The position numbers and the translations under genes are program-made. From an uncultured Clostridia bacterium (GTDB lineage: Bacteria; Bacillota; Clostridia; TANB77; CAG-508): a stretch of 17,522 nucleotides of DNA. Of the stretch, positions 1 through 6,472 are shown piece by piece. The notes under the pieces are model-generated. The model searched no databases and was not told the origin of the DNA. It saw only the letters and a program-made list of their open reading frames with translations. Numbering within the stretch: the stretch's first letter is position 1; every line of letters begins with the position of its first letter. The stretch covers positions 1-17,522 of the forward strand of contig CAKPRA010000036.1 in the NCBI GenBank assembly GCA_934180065.1, given 5' to 3'.

Positions 1-77
1 GATTCGAACCCACGGTAGGCTATTAACCTACGCCAATTTTCAAGACTGGTGCCATAAACCAACTCGACCACCTCTCC
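1..77 (-). tRNA. tRNA-Ser(UGA), 3' end cut by window edge
   Basis: Read on the minus strand this is a class II tRNA. It has a GGAGAGG acceptor strand (complement of 71-77), a D-arm, an anticodon stem-loop with loop CTTGAAA (anticodon TGA, serine), a long variable arm (GTAGGTTAATAGCCTAC stem) and the start of the T-arm (GGGTTCGAATC). The 3' acceptor strand and CCA lie beyond position 1. It is divergent from the tRNA-Gly gene. Confidence 0.93.
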
Positions 78-92
78 GTTTGGAACATTATT

Positions 93-122
93 ATATTAGC
101 ACAACTATAATATAAATGTCAA
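93..122 (-). promoter_or_regulatory. Sigma-A promoter for tRNA-Ser
   Basis: On the minus strand there is a TTGACA -35 box (complement of 117-122), an 18-nt spacer and a TAATAT -10 box (complement of 93-98). Predicted transcription would start near 86, about 9 nt before the mature tRNA. Confidence 0.7.
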
Positions 123-156
123 GCAAAATAACAAAAAAATTTTTTATATTTTGCTC

Positions 157-185
157 TTGACTTTTTATATATATTTTGTTATTAT
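157..185 (+). promoter_or_regulatory. Sigma-A promoter for tRNA-Gly
   Basis: TTGACT (157-162), a 17-nt spacer and TATTAT (180-185) lie just upstream of tRNA-Gly at 201. The predicted start near 192 leaves a short 5' leader for RNase P removal. Confidence 0.7.
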
Positions 186-200
186 ATTTTTGTTGTTAAT

Positions 201-276
201 GCGGGAATAGCTCAGTTGATAGAGCGCTGCCTTGCCAAGGCAGAGGTCGCGGGTTTGAGCCCCGTTTCCCGCTCCA
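201..276 (+). tRNA. tRNA-Gly(GCC)
   Basis: A complete cloverleaf is visible. Acceptor GCGGGAA (201-207) pairs with TTCCCGC (266-272). The anticodon stem CTGCC/GGCAG encloses loop TTGCCAA (anticodon GCC). The T-loop variant reads GGGTTTGAGCCCC. The discriminator is T and CCA is genome-encoded at 274-276. Confidence 0.97.
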
Positions 277-313
277 AAATTTTATTACAGTTTTGTAATA
301 AAATTTATTTTTT
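277..313 (+). terminator. Intrinsic terminator between tRNA-Gly and tRNA-Cys
   Basis: A perfect 12-bp inverted repeat (277-288 with 295-306, AAATTTTATTAC and its complement) has a 6-nt loop and is followed by ATTTTTTT. The stem is all A/T except one G-C pair, so termination may be partial. It starts immediately after the encoded CCA. Downstream tRNA-Cys may depend on read-through or on a weak promoter with a TATAAT at 329-334, which has no good -35 box. Confidence 0.55.
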
Positions 314-341
314 AGAATATATATATATTATAATTATATTC

Positions 342-415
342 GGCGACATAGCCAAGTGGTAAGGCACGAGTCTGCAAAACTCTGATCCCCGGTCCGAATC
401 CGGGTGTCGCCTCCA
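342..415 (+). tRNA. tRNA-Cys(GCA)
   Basis: A complete cloverleaf is visible. Acceptor GGCGACA (342-348) pairs with TGTCGCC (405-411). The anticodon stem GAGTC/AACTC-type arm has loop CTGCAAA (anticodon GCA, cysteine), and the T-arm is CCCGGTCCGAATCCGGG. The discriminator is T and CCA is encoded at 413-415. Confidence 0.97.
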
Positions 416-425
416 AAAGTATAAT

Positions 426-453
426 AAAGACGTTGATTTTTCAACGTCTTTTA
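426..453 (+). terminator. Intrinsic terminator after tRNA-Cys
   Basis: An 11-bp perfect stem (426-436, AAAGACGTTGA, with 441-451) has a TTTT loop and a short T run. It closes the tRNA transcription unit before the promoter at 519. Confidence 0.85.
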
Positions 454-518
454 GTCACTTTAGCGTTGTCAAGCCACAAGCGAGTCAAAAAAACTCATAC
501 AGACACTGTTTACATAAT

Positions 519-547
519 TTGACAATTAAGTTATTGTTTGTTATAAT
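519..547 (+). promoter_or_regulatory. Perfect-consensus sigma-A promoter of the secreted-protein gene
   Basis: TTGACA (519-524), exactly 17 nt of spacer, then TATAAT (542-547): a full consensus match in both boxes. Transcription should start near 554, leaving a leader of about 60 nt before the ATG at 614. A small GAGT/ACTC inverted repeat sits upstream at about 482-496. Confidence 0.85.
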
Positions 548-613
548 AAACATGATGTTATACATCTTATTTATCCGCGTGTCAGTTGCCACTTACATGA
601 AAGGATTTTTATT

Positions 614-1513
614 ATGAATAATAACATTAAAAGAACTATGGCTACACTTTTTGCAGTAATTACTTTTTTCGCAGGGAAAACAGCGTTACCTACATTTGCA
701 GCAGATGCAGAAAAGGCTATGCCCTCAACATATGAGGAAATGGCTAAACTGTATTTAGATTTTAACAACAATGGAAGCAACGAAATCGCTGATGTTGTTT
801 GTGCTTTTAAACTGCTTGATGGAGGAAAAATCGCAGAGTCAGATTATCTTAATTGCTGTAATATTGTTGTCGGAAACGATGTAGAAATTGGATATGAAGT
901 TGTTGACGTTAACGAAGATACTCAATATGATGATATCCAAGATGTGTTCTCATCATACATTGTTGATCTTGATTTTAACGATGATGGTTCTAGATGCTCA
1001 ATGAGAGTAATGAATGATGGAATCGTTAAAGAGCTTTGTGCTTCAGTCGATGAAGTTGTAGATCCACTTTGCCTTAGTATATTTGAGCGTGACAATGAAA
1101 CAATTGCATTTGGAATGGCAAGAGGAGGCGAATTTGTATTTGATACATTTTCGTTCGATATTCCAACAAGCGAAACTGTTTGCTATATAAAGCAAATGGA
1201 AAAATTAAAGCTTGAACAGTTCGTTGCAACAGAAAGTACGGTTAACTGGCTTACTGATCTTAATGATGAAAATAATTATATACTTTATGCTACGCTTAAT
1301 AGATATACCTGGGGAGAGCCAACTAAGACTGTAGCATATTACAAAGATTCGGATGAGAATTATGTGTTAATTAAATTCACATCGTATGACGATTCAGCTA
1401 TGGACCAGATACTTTTTGAAAAAAAATTCGGTAGCAAAACCCTTACATTCGGAATTACTCATGATATAGATGAATGCCCAGAAGGTCATCTTGTATGCAA
1501 CATTAAGGAATAA
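614..1513 (+). CDS. Predicted exported acidic protein with dockerin-like motif, function unknown
   Basis: This 299-residue protein is not one I recognise. The N-terminus looks like a Sec signal peptide: basic NIKR at 4-7, a hydrophobic stretch at about 10-28, and likely cleavage at PTFA-AD near residue 29. The mature part is strongly acidic. Residues 49-68 (DFNNNGSNEIADVVCAFKLL) resemble the calcium-loop and helix of a type I dockerin, and 118-124 (DLDFNDDG) is a second loop-like stretch. The classical duplicated dockerin is not intact, so this is only a similarity. The start is ATG with AAAGGA at 600-604 upstream. It is monocistronic, between its own consensus promoter and a strong terminator. 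Base and codon use look less AT-extreme than in the dcw genes downstream, which could mean different ancestry or different selection. Confidence 0.75.
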   Translation: MNNNIKRTMATLFAVITFFAGKTALPTFAADAEKAMPSTYEEMAKLYLDFNNNGSNEIADVVCAFKLLDGGKIAESDYLNCCNIVVGNDVEIGYEVVDVNEDTQYDDIQDVFSSYIVDLDFNDDGSRCSMRVMNDGIVKELCASVDEVVDPLCLSIFERDNETIAFGMARGGEFVFDTFSFDIPTSETVCYIKQMEKLKLEQFVATESTVNWLTDLNDENNYILYATLNRYTWGEPTKTVAYYKDSDENYVLIKFTSYDDSAMDQILFEKKFGSKTLTFGITHDIDECPEGHLVCNIKE

Positions 1514-1583
1514 AAACATTATTTCACTAATTGTGAATTAAAATTTAATTTGACTATCAAAAGGCAACTGATACGCAAAAAAG

Positions 1584-1614
1584 CATCGGAGATTTTGTAT
1601 CTCCGATGTTTTTT
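1584..1614 (+). terminator. Strong intrinsic terminator after the secreted-protein gene
   Basis: A perfect 10-bp stem (1584-1593, CATCGGAGAT, with 1599-1608) has a 5-nt loop TTTGT followed by six Ts (1609-1614). It separates this unit from the dcw cluster. Confidence 0.93.
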
Positions 1615-1824
1615 GGCTTATAAAAAGGTAAGCGTAACCGTTTATCTAAAATAAAAAATATAAAGTTATTAATTAAATTTTAATAAAGTATAATAAATGC
1701 ATTAATCACGTGTATATCAATAAATATAAGGAATTCAAAGGATAATAAAACAATTACGAAAACGAACAAAAGTTCTAAAACGGCGTGAAATCAAGGAAAA
1801 TAGCAAAATTTTTTTAAAAAAGTG
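1615..1824. other. AT-rich intergenic stretch, no gene seen
   Basis: This lies between the terminator at 1614 and the mraZ promoter. It contains no credible open frame, repeat or hairpin that I can support. Confidence 0.6.
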
Positions 1825-1853
1825 TTGCATTTTAAAAATTGTTGTATTACAAT
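1825..1853 (+). promoter_or_regulatory. Sigma-A promoter of mraZ / dcw cluster
   Basis: TTGCAT (1825-1830), a 17-nt spacer and TACAAT (1848-1853) predict a start at about 1860. That places the MraZ-box repeats exactly on the start site and early transcribed region. Confidence 0.8.
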
Positions 1854-1859
1854 CTAATT

Positions 1860-1905
1860 AAGGTGGTAGAAAGTGGTAAAAAGTGGAGCCATCTTGGTGA
1901 AGTGG
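1860..1905 (+). promoter_or_regulatory. MraZ-box direct repeats (autoregulatory operator)
   Basis: Three 10-nt-phased repeats, AAGGTGG (1860-1866), AAAGTGG (1870-1876) and AAAGTGG (1880-1886), are separated by 3-nt spacers. A further GAAGTGG at 1899-1905 is about one base out of phase. Regular GTGG-type repeats upstream of mraZ are the known binding sites of MraZ, including AAAGTG repeats with 3-nt spacers in mollicutes. Their position on the predicted start site suggests repression by MraZ; the direction of regulation is inferred. Confidence 0.85.
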
Positions 1906-1915
1906 GGTGAGAGCC

Positions 1916-2347
1916 ATGTTGATTGGAGAATATGAACATTCACTAGATGATAAAGGAAGAGTCATAATGCCAGTAAAATTAAGAGCTGACATTGGAGAGA
2001 GATTTATAATTACAAAAGGTCTAGATGGTTGTTTATTTGTATTTTCACAGTTAGAGTGGTCAAATTTTGAAAGAAAATTAAAGGAACTTCCACTAACTAA
2101 TAAAAATGCAAGAGATTTTGTTAGATTTTTTCTATCTGGAGCAATAGAATGCGAGCTAGATAAACAAGGTAGATTTCTGATAGCAAATAATCTAAGAGAA
2201 TATGCTAATATCACGAAAGAAGTAGTAATTATTGGTGTAGGAACTAGACTAGAAATATGGAACAAGGAAAAATGGAAAAAATATAATAGTGACGAAAATA
2301 TTTCGCCAGATGATATAGCAGAAAACATGACAATGCTTGGTATATAA
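1916..2347 (+). CDS. mraZ: Transcriptional regulator MraZ
   Basis: This 143-residue DNA-binding regulator heads the dcw cluster and matches the usual length of the family. It consists of two SpoVT/AbrB-type half-domains, each with the signature loop: DDKGR at 11-15 and DKQGR at 82-86, plus the family-typical RFFLSGAIECELDKQGR region at 70-86. An in-frame GTG at 1907 would add three residues. I chose the ATG at 1916 because family members begin MxxGEYxHxxDxKGR and because GGGGTG at 1904-1909 then serves as its ribosome binding site. The repeats at 1860-1905 are its probable own operator, so it likely represses the promoter it is transcribed from. Confidence 0.95.
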   Translation: MLIGEYEHSLDDKGRVIMPVKLRADIGERFIITKGLDGCLFVFSQLEWSNFERKLKELPLTNKNARDFVRFFLSGAIECELDKQGRFLIANNLREYANITKEVVIIGVGTRLEIWNKEKWKKYNSDENISPDDIAENMTMLGI

Positions 2348-2411
2348 CTTGAAAAAGTTTATATAAATGCTAAAGAAAAATATATATTAGAGCTTTCTAG
2401 TATATAAAGTG

Positions 2412-2542
2412 TACAAAAGATGAATAATTGAAATACAAAAGATAAAGCTAAGCAAATATTACAAAAGATAGCTTAACAAAAGATAAATTTATTAAGATAC
2501 AAAGGTTTAGTATGTACAAAAGAAATTTTAGATACTAAAGAC
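2412..2542 (+). repeat. Degenerate direct repeats of (T)ACAAAAGAT
   Basis: ACAAAAGAT occurs four times (2413-2421, 2435-2443, 2461-2469, 2476-2484). It is followed by the variants ACAAAGG (2499-2505), ACAAAAGAA (2516-2524) and ACTAAAGAC (2534-2542). The spacings of 15-26 nt are not multiples of three, so this is not a coding repeat. The function is unknown: a protein-binding array, an RNA feature or AT-rich slippage are all possible. Confidence 0.6.
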
Positions 2543-2572
2543 GCAAATATAAAGGTTTTTAATACATTACAG

Positions 2573-2596
2573 GTTGGTATTTTTATAAATACCAAC
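2573..2596 (+). other. Perfect 10-bp hairpin in the mraZ-rsmH spacer
   Basis: GTTGGTATTT (2573-2582) pairs with 2587-2596 around loop TTAT. It is followed by TGTTGTG rather than a clear T run, so it could be a weak terminator, an RNA-stability element or an attenuator part. Confidence 0.45.
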
Positions 2597-2738
2597 TGTT
2601 GTGTTATATAATAGAAATGATAAAAATTGCACATAAAATTATTATGTAATTTGGGGATATAAGCAAAGACTAGGGGTCAAAAGAGCGCATTGATAAGGCC
2701 TGTTTTTGCTCTTAAAATTTGAGTTAGAGGGTGAATAT

Positions 2739-3689
2739 TTGGAATTTAAACATAAGCCAGTGTTATTAAATGAGTGCATACAGGGACTAAATATAAAACA
2801 AGATGGAATATATGTTGATGGAACTTTGGGTGGAGCTGGTCATAGTAAAGTTATATTAGAGCACTTATCACCAAAAGGACTATTAATTGGTATAGATAGA
2901 GATGAAGAAGCGTTATGTGCTGCGAAGCAAAATTTAAAACAATATGAAAATGTAAAATATATCCATGGAAATCATGATGACATAAGTAAAATACTTACAG
3001 ATATTGGAATTGATAAAGTTGATGGAATATTATTAGATTTAGGAGTTTCTTCATATCAATTAGATGAAAAATCAAGAGGATTTAGCTATTTAGGCAATAA
3101 TGAACTTGATATGAGAATGGATAAAACTCAGAAACTAACAGCTAAAGATGTTGTTAATTCATATTCAGAAGAAAAATTAGCTGAAATAATTTTTGAGTAT
3201 GGGGAAGAGCGTTTTTCAAAAAATATAGCGAGAAATATTTGTATTGAAAGAGCAAAAAAATCTATAGAAACTACAAATGATCTTGTTTCAATAATAGAAA
3301 AATCTATTCCAAAATCAAAACAAAAAGATGGACATCCAGCAAAAAGAACTTTTCAAGCAATAAGGATTGAAGTAAATGACGAATTAAAGCCATTGTATAA
3401 TACTGTTATAAATAGTATTAAAGCATTAAAAGATGGTGGAAGGTTATGCATAATCACATTTCATTCTTTAGAAGATAGAGCTGTAAAACAAGCTTATATT
3501 AATGCAGAAGGAAGATGCACATGTCCAAAAGACTTACCATATTGTATTTGTAATTATAAGTCATATGGAAAAATTATAAATAAAAAACCAATAGTTTCAA
3601 CAGAAGAAGAGCTTAAATTAAATAGTAGAGCACAAAGTGCTAAACTAAGAATTTTTGAAAGAAAAGAGGTGAAAACTTATGGCAAATAG
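2739..3689 (+). CDS. rsmH: 16S rRNA (cytosine1402-N4)-methyltransferase RsmH
   Basis: This 316-residue protein (also called MraW) uses S-adenosylmethionine to methylate N4 of C1402 in the ribosomal P site. The SAM-binding motif DGTLGGAGHS is at 27-36. Family blocks follow: DLGVSSYQLD (100-109), RGFSY (113-117), DMRMD (124-128), HPAKRTFQAIRIEVN (199-213), FHSLEDR (241-247), a cysteine cluster CTCPKDLPYCIC (260-271) and SRAQSAKLR (296-304). The frame is open further upstream, with a TTG at 2706. I prefer TTG 2739 because GAGGGTG (2726-2732) sits 6 nt before it and the protein then begins MEFKHKPVLL like its homologues. Its 3' end overlaps ftsL by 11 nt, so the two are co-transcribed and probably translationally coupled. 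Confidence 0.95.
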   Translation: MEFKHKPVLLNECIQGLNIKQDGIYVDGTLGGAGHSKVILEHLSPKGLLIGIDRDEEALCAAKQNLKQYENVKYIHGNHDDISKILTDIGIDKVDGILLDLGVSSYQLDEKSRGFSYLGNNELDMRMDKTQKLTAKDVVNSYSEEKLAEIIFEYGEERFSKNIARNICIERAKKSIETTNDLVSIIEKSIPKSKQKDGHPAKRTFQAIRIEVNDELKPLYNTVINSIKALKDGGRLCIITFHSLEDRAVKQAYINAEGRCTCPKDLPYCICNYKSYGKIINKKPIVSTEEELKLNSRAQSAKLRIFERKEVKTYGK

Positions 3690-4245
3690 GGTGTATGGTT
3701 ATCAAGGGTACAAAGGGTACCAATTTGAAACAAGCCCAAAAAAATTACAGCCAGAATATGAACCTAGAAAAGAAGAGCATAAAAGTAAAGTAAATAAAAA
3801 TGCTAATCAGGACAAAAAAAATCAAGTTAAAAAAGCTGAAAATCAAACTAAGAAGATGTCAAAAGAGGAGCTTAATAGAAAAGTTAAACTTGTTTGTTAT
3901 ATTGTGTTCGGTTTTACTGTATTATTTACCATAAGTTATAGAAATTCTATTATAAATGAAAAATTTAGTGAGAAAGAAAATTTAAAAGCTGAGCTTGCCG
4001 AAATACAGAAAGTTAATGAGCAACTAGAAGTTAGTATTGAAAATGAACTTAATTTGACAAATGTGGAAAAGTTGGCAAAAGAAAAATTGGGTATGAGTAA
4101 ATTAAATAATAACCAAAAGGTATATGTAACTCTTCCTAAAAAAGAATATGTAGAAGCTCAATCCGAAAGCCTTTTAAATACTAAAAATGAAAGTGAATAC
4201 GAAAAAATAATAAATGCTATAAAGAATTTTTTTAATATACATTAA
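3679..4245 (+). CDS. ftsL: Cell division protein FtsL (FtsL/DivIC type)
   Basis: This 188-residue bitopic membrane protein belongs to the divisome FtsL-DivIC-FtsQ subcomplex. It has a long lysine-rich cytoplasmic N-terminus (1-69), one membrane segment at about 70-87 (LVCYIVFGFTVLFTISYR) and an extracellular coiled coil at about 92-125. The FtsL/DivIC-typical tail follows: NVEKLAKEKLGMSKLNNNQK at 128-147, then a short YVTLP strand. The start is ATG 3679 with AGAGGTG at 3665-3671, overlapping rsmH. Assignment rests on topology, the EKLGM block and the position between rsmH and a class B PBP. FtsL and DivIC are hard to tell apart by sequence alone. The N-terminal YGYQGYKGYQ repeat is unusual and unexplained. 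Confidence 0.82.
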   Translation: MANRVYGYQGYKGYQFETSPKKLQPEYEPRKEEHKSKVNKNANQDKKNQVKKAENQTKKMSKEELNRKVKLVCYIVFGFTVLFTISYRNSIINEKFSEKENLKAELAEIQKVNEQLEVSIENELNLTNVEKLAKEKLGMSKLNNNQKVYVTLPKKEYVEAQSESLLNTKNESEYEKIINAIKNFFNIH

Positions 4246-4247
4246 AG

Positions 4248-4283
4248 AAGATTAAATTTAAAATAAATTTAGTCTTTTTTTTT
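4248..4283 (+). terminator. Terminator-like hairpin between ftsL and the class B PBP gene
   Basis: AAGATTAAATTTA (4248-4260) pairs with 4264-4276 through 13 bp including one G-T wobble, with a 3-nt loop and nine Ts (4275-4283). The stem is AT-rich, so partial termination is likely. It would split mraZ-rsmH-ftsL from the pbp-mur genes and imply another promoter in 4284-4330, where I see no clear -35/-10 pair. Confidence 0.65.
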
Positions 4284-4343
4284 ATTTTTTTAATATCATT
4301 TAATAATATAGTTACTATTCACTGTTATATTTTTGGAGGGCTT

Positions 4344-6389
4344 ATGCAAGATATTAGAAAGTTAAAAAAGAAGCTTAATAAAAAGGAAAAGTTTAAGATA
4401 ATAGAAAAAACTGGTGAAATAACAAGAAAAAAACGAATGAGAGCTATGATTTTTATTGTTTTATTATTTATGATAGGGTTGGGCTTTAGAATTGGTTGGA
4501 TTCAATTCAAAATGGGTGGAAAATTACAAGATATGGCATATATGCAACAGACATTGGAAAGAGCTTTCAATCCAAAGAGAGGAACAATATATGATGCAAC
4601 TGGAGAGAAAATTTTAGCTGTTAGTGGGTCTGTGGAAAGTGTAACTGTAAATCCTGTTAATATAAAAAAAGAAGATAAAGAAAAAGTAGCAAAAAAGTTA
4701 AGTGAATTATTTGATTTGGATTATGAAAAAGTTTTGAAACGTGTTTCTAAAAGAAGCTCTATTGAAACAATTGTTAAAAAAATTGATAAAGAAAAGTCTA
4801 ATGAATTAAGGATTTGGCTTGATGAAAACAATATTAAAACTGGTGTAAATATTGATGTTGATACTAAAAGATATTATCCATATAATACTTTAGCTTCACA
4901 AATAATTGGATTTTGCGGAAGTGATAACCAGGGATTAATGGGAATTGAATCTAAATATGAAAACGAATTAAAGGGATCTACTGGCAGTATTGTGAAACTT
5001 ACAGATGCAAGAGGAGGAAATCTTGATCAAGAAGGTGAAGAATATGTGGAAGCTATTAATGGAAATGACTTAATATTAACAATTGATGCTACAATACAGG
5101 GAATTGCAGAAAAATATTTGGAAGAAGCATGTATTGATAATGTTTGTACAGATGGTGGAAATATTGTAATTATGAATCCGAAAAATGGAGATATTTTAGC
5201 AATGGCTGGATATCCAAATTATAATTTAAATAATCCGTATGTACCCGTAAATGAGGAGCAATTGGCTAATTGGGAAAATATGTCAAAGGAAGAAAAAACA
5301 GCAATACAACAAAATATGTGGAGAAATAAAGCTATTTCTGATGCATATGAACCAGGATCAACATTTAAACTTGTAACAGCTTCTTCTGCTTTGGAAGAAG
5401 GAATTACAGATACAGATAATTCTGGAGAATTTTGTTGTAGTGGAGGTATTACAATTGCTGGAGTTAGAATTAAATGTTGGAGATATTATAGACCACATGG
5501 ATCTGAAAGTTTAAGAGAAGCTCTGATGAATTCTTGTAATCCGGTTTTTATTGGCCTAGGGCAAAAAATTGGTGTTAATAAATATTATTCATATTTACGA
5601 AAGTTTGGTTTAGTTCAAAAGACCGGAATAGATTTACCAGGAGAAGGTGGAAGTATTTTTCTTGCTGAAGATAAAGTAGGTCCTGTTGAACTTGCAACTA
5701 TTTCTTTTGGTCAAAGATTCGAAATAACTCCTATTCAAATGATAACTGCGGTTTCAAGTATTGCAAATGGTGGCAATTATGTTGTTCCTAGAGTGGTAAA
5801 AGGAATTGTTAATAGTCAAACTGGTGAAGTGAAAAATATTGAAACAAAAATTAAGGATCCAGTAATATCTTCTGAAACTTCCAAAAAAGTTCTTAGTATG
5901 ATGGAATCAGTTGTTGCTCAAGGAACTGGTAAAAACGCTCAGGTTAAAGGATATTCAATAGGAGGGAAAACTGGAACTTCAGAAGATGGAGTAAATACAG
6001 GAAAATATGTAACATCTTTCGTTGGTGTAGCTCCAATTTCGGATCCACAAGTAGTAATATTAATAACATTATATAATCCAACTGGTGAAGGAGGTCATCA
6101 AGGAGGTGGAGTTGCAGCACCAGTTGGAGGTCAGGTTTTAAGTGAAGTTTTGCCATATTTAGAAGTTAATAAAGATAATGAATCTGATGAAAATGTAATA
6201 AATAAAGTGAATGTTCCAGATTTAGAAGGATTAACCGTTAAAGAGGCAAAAGAGCAGTTAAAAGAGCTTAATCTTAATATTCAGTGTAGTGGAGATGAAA
6301 GTGAAAATTTTGATGAACATGTTATACAGGAACAAATTCCCGTATCTGGGGTTGAAGTGTTTGAAGGTAGTACAATAATTGTGAAATAA
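4344..6389 (+). CDS. Class B penicillin-binding protein, SpoVD/PBP2B (FtsI) family, one PASTA domain
   Basis: This 681-residue monofunctional D,D-transpeptidase crosslinks septal (or spore cortex) peptidoglycan with its partner FtsW. In order: a lysine-rich cytoplasmic tail (1-34), a membrane anchor at about 34-54, the PBP dimer domain from about 76 (KRGTIYD) to 220, and the transpeptidase domain with SxxK at 339-342 (STFK), SxN at 397-399 (SCN) and KTGT at 542-545. One PASTA domain lies at about 620-681. Cysteines at 191, 263, 268, 364, 365 and 378 are mostly shared with the minus-strand paralogue. The start is ATG with GGAGGG at 4335-4340. Whether it is the vegetative FtsI/PBP2B or the sporulation protein SpoVD cannot be decided here, so no symbol is given. 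Confidence 0.93.
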   Translation: MQDIRKLKKKLNKKEKFKIIEKTGEITRKKRMRAMIFIVLLFMIGLGFRIGWIQFKMGGKLQDMAYMQQTLERAFNPKRGTIYDATGEKILAVSGSVESVTVNPVNIKKEDKEKVAKKLSELFDLDYEKVLKRVSKRSSIETIVKKIDKEKSNELRIWLDENNIKTGVNIDVDTKRYYPYNTLASQIIGFCGSDNQGLMGIESKYENELKGSTGSIVKLTDARGGNLDQEGEEYVEAINGNDLILTIDATIQGIAEKYLEEACIDNVCTDGGNIVIMNPKNGDILAMAGYPNYNLNNPYVPVNEEQLANWENMSKEEKTAIQQNMWRNKAISDAYEPGSTFKLVTASSALEEGITDTDNSGEFCCSGGITIAGVRIKCWRYYRPHGSESLREALMNSCNPVFIGLGQKIGVNKYYSYLRKFGLVQKTGIDLPGEGGSIFLAEDKVGPVELATISFGQRFEITPIQMITAVSSIANGGNYVVPRVVKGIVNSQTGEVKNIETKIKDPVISSETSKKVLSMMESVVAQGTGKNAQVKGYSIGGKTGTSEDGVNTGKYVTSFVGVAPISDPQVVILITLYNPTGEGGHQGGGVAAPVGGQVLSEVLPYLEVNKDNESDENVINKVNVPDLEGLTVKEAKEQLKELNLNIQCSGDESENFDEHVIQEQIPVSGVEVFEGSTIIVK

Positions 6390-6472
6390 AAATGAAAATT
6401 TATAAAACTTTCATATACAAAAATAGATTTTAGTTATATAATATAACCAAATTTGACATAGGAGGAATTTAT

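Larger units (their letters stand above)
2348..2738 (+). other. Long mraZ-rsmH spacer with repeats and hairpins, no gene
   Basis: These 391 nt hold no credible gene, whereas mraZ and rsmH are usually close together. They contain the ACAAAAGAT repeat series (2412-2542), a 10-bp hairpin (2573-2596), a TATAAT at 2607-2612 without a good -35 box, and a possible alternative structure just before rsmH (2662-2713). Confidence 0.7.

Noticed and set aside
571..780. Minus-strand frame over the start of the secreted-protein gene
   Set aside because: It overlaps the signal-peptide coding region and the predicted leader of a gene with a consensus promoter on the other strand.
1858..2328. Open frame of 156 codons on the minus strand across mraZ
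   Set aside because: It is antisense to a clear MraZ gene, and its translation has no family features and is skewed in composition as shadow frames are.
2706..2738. Longer RsmH starting at TTG 2706
   Set aside because: There is no Shine-Dalgarno before it, the extension is not typical of the family, and TTG 2739 has a good site and the expected N-terminus.
2640..2740. T-box or known riboswitch before rsmH
   Set aside because: No T-box GGTGG-type antiterminator sequence or other consensus known to me is present. It is kept only as a possible unnamed leader.
6409..6447. Promoter and palindrome (GTTATATAATATAAC, 6433-6447) before murE
   Set aside because: A TATAAT is present at 6437-6442, but no -35 box lies at a workable distance, and an AT-only palindrome is expected by chance here.
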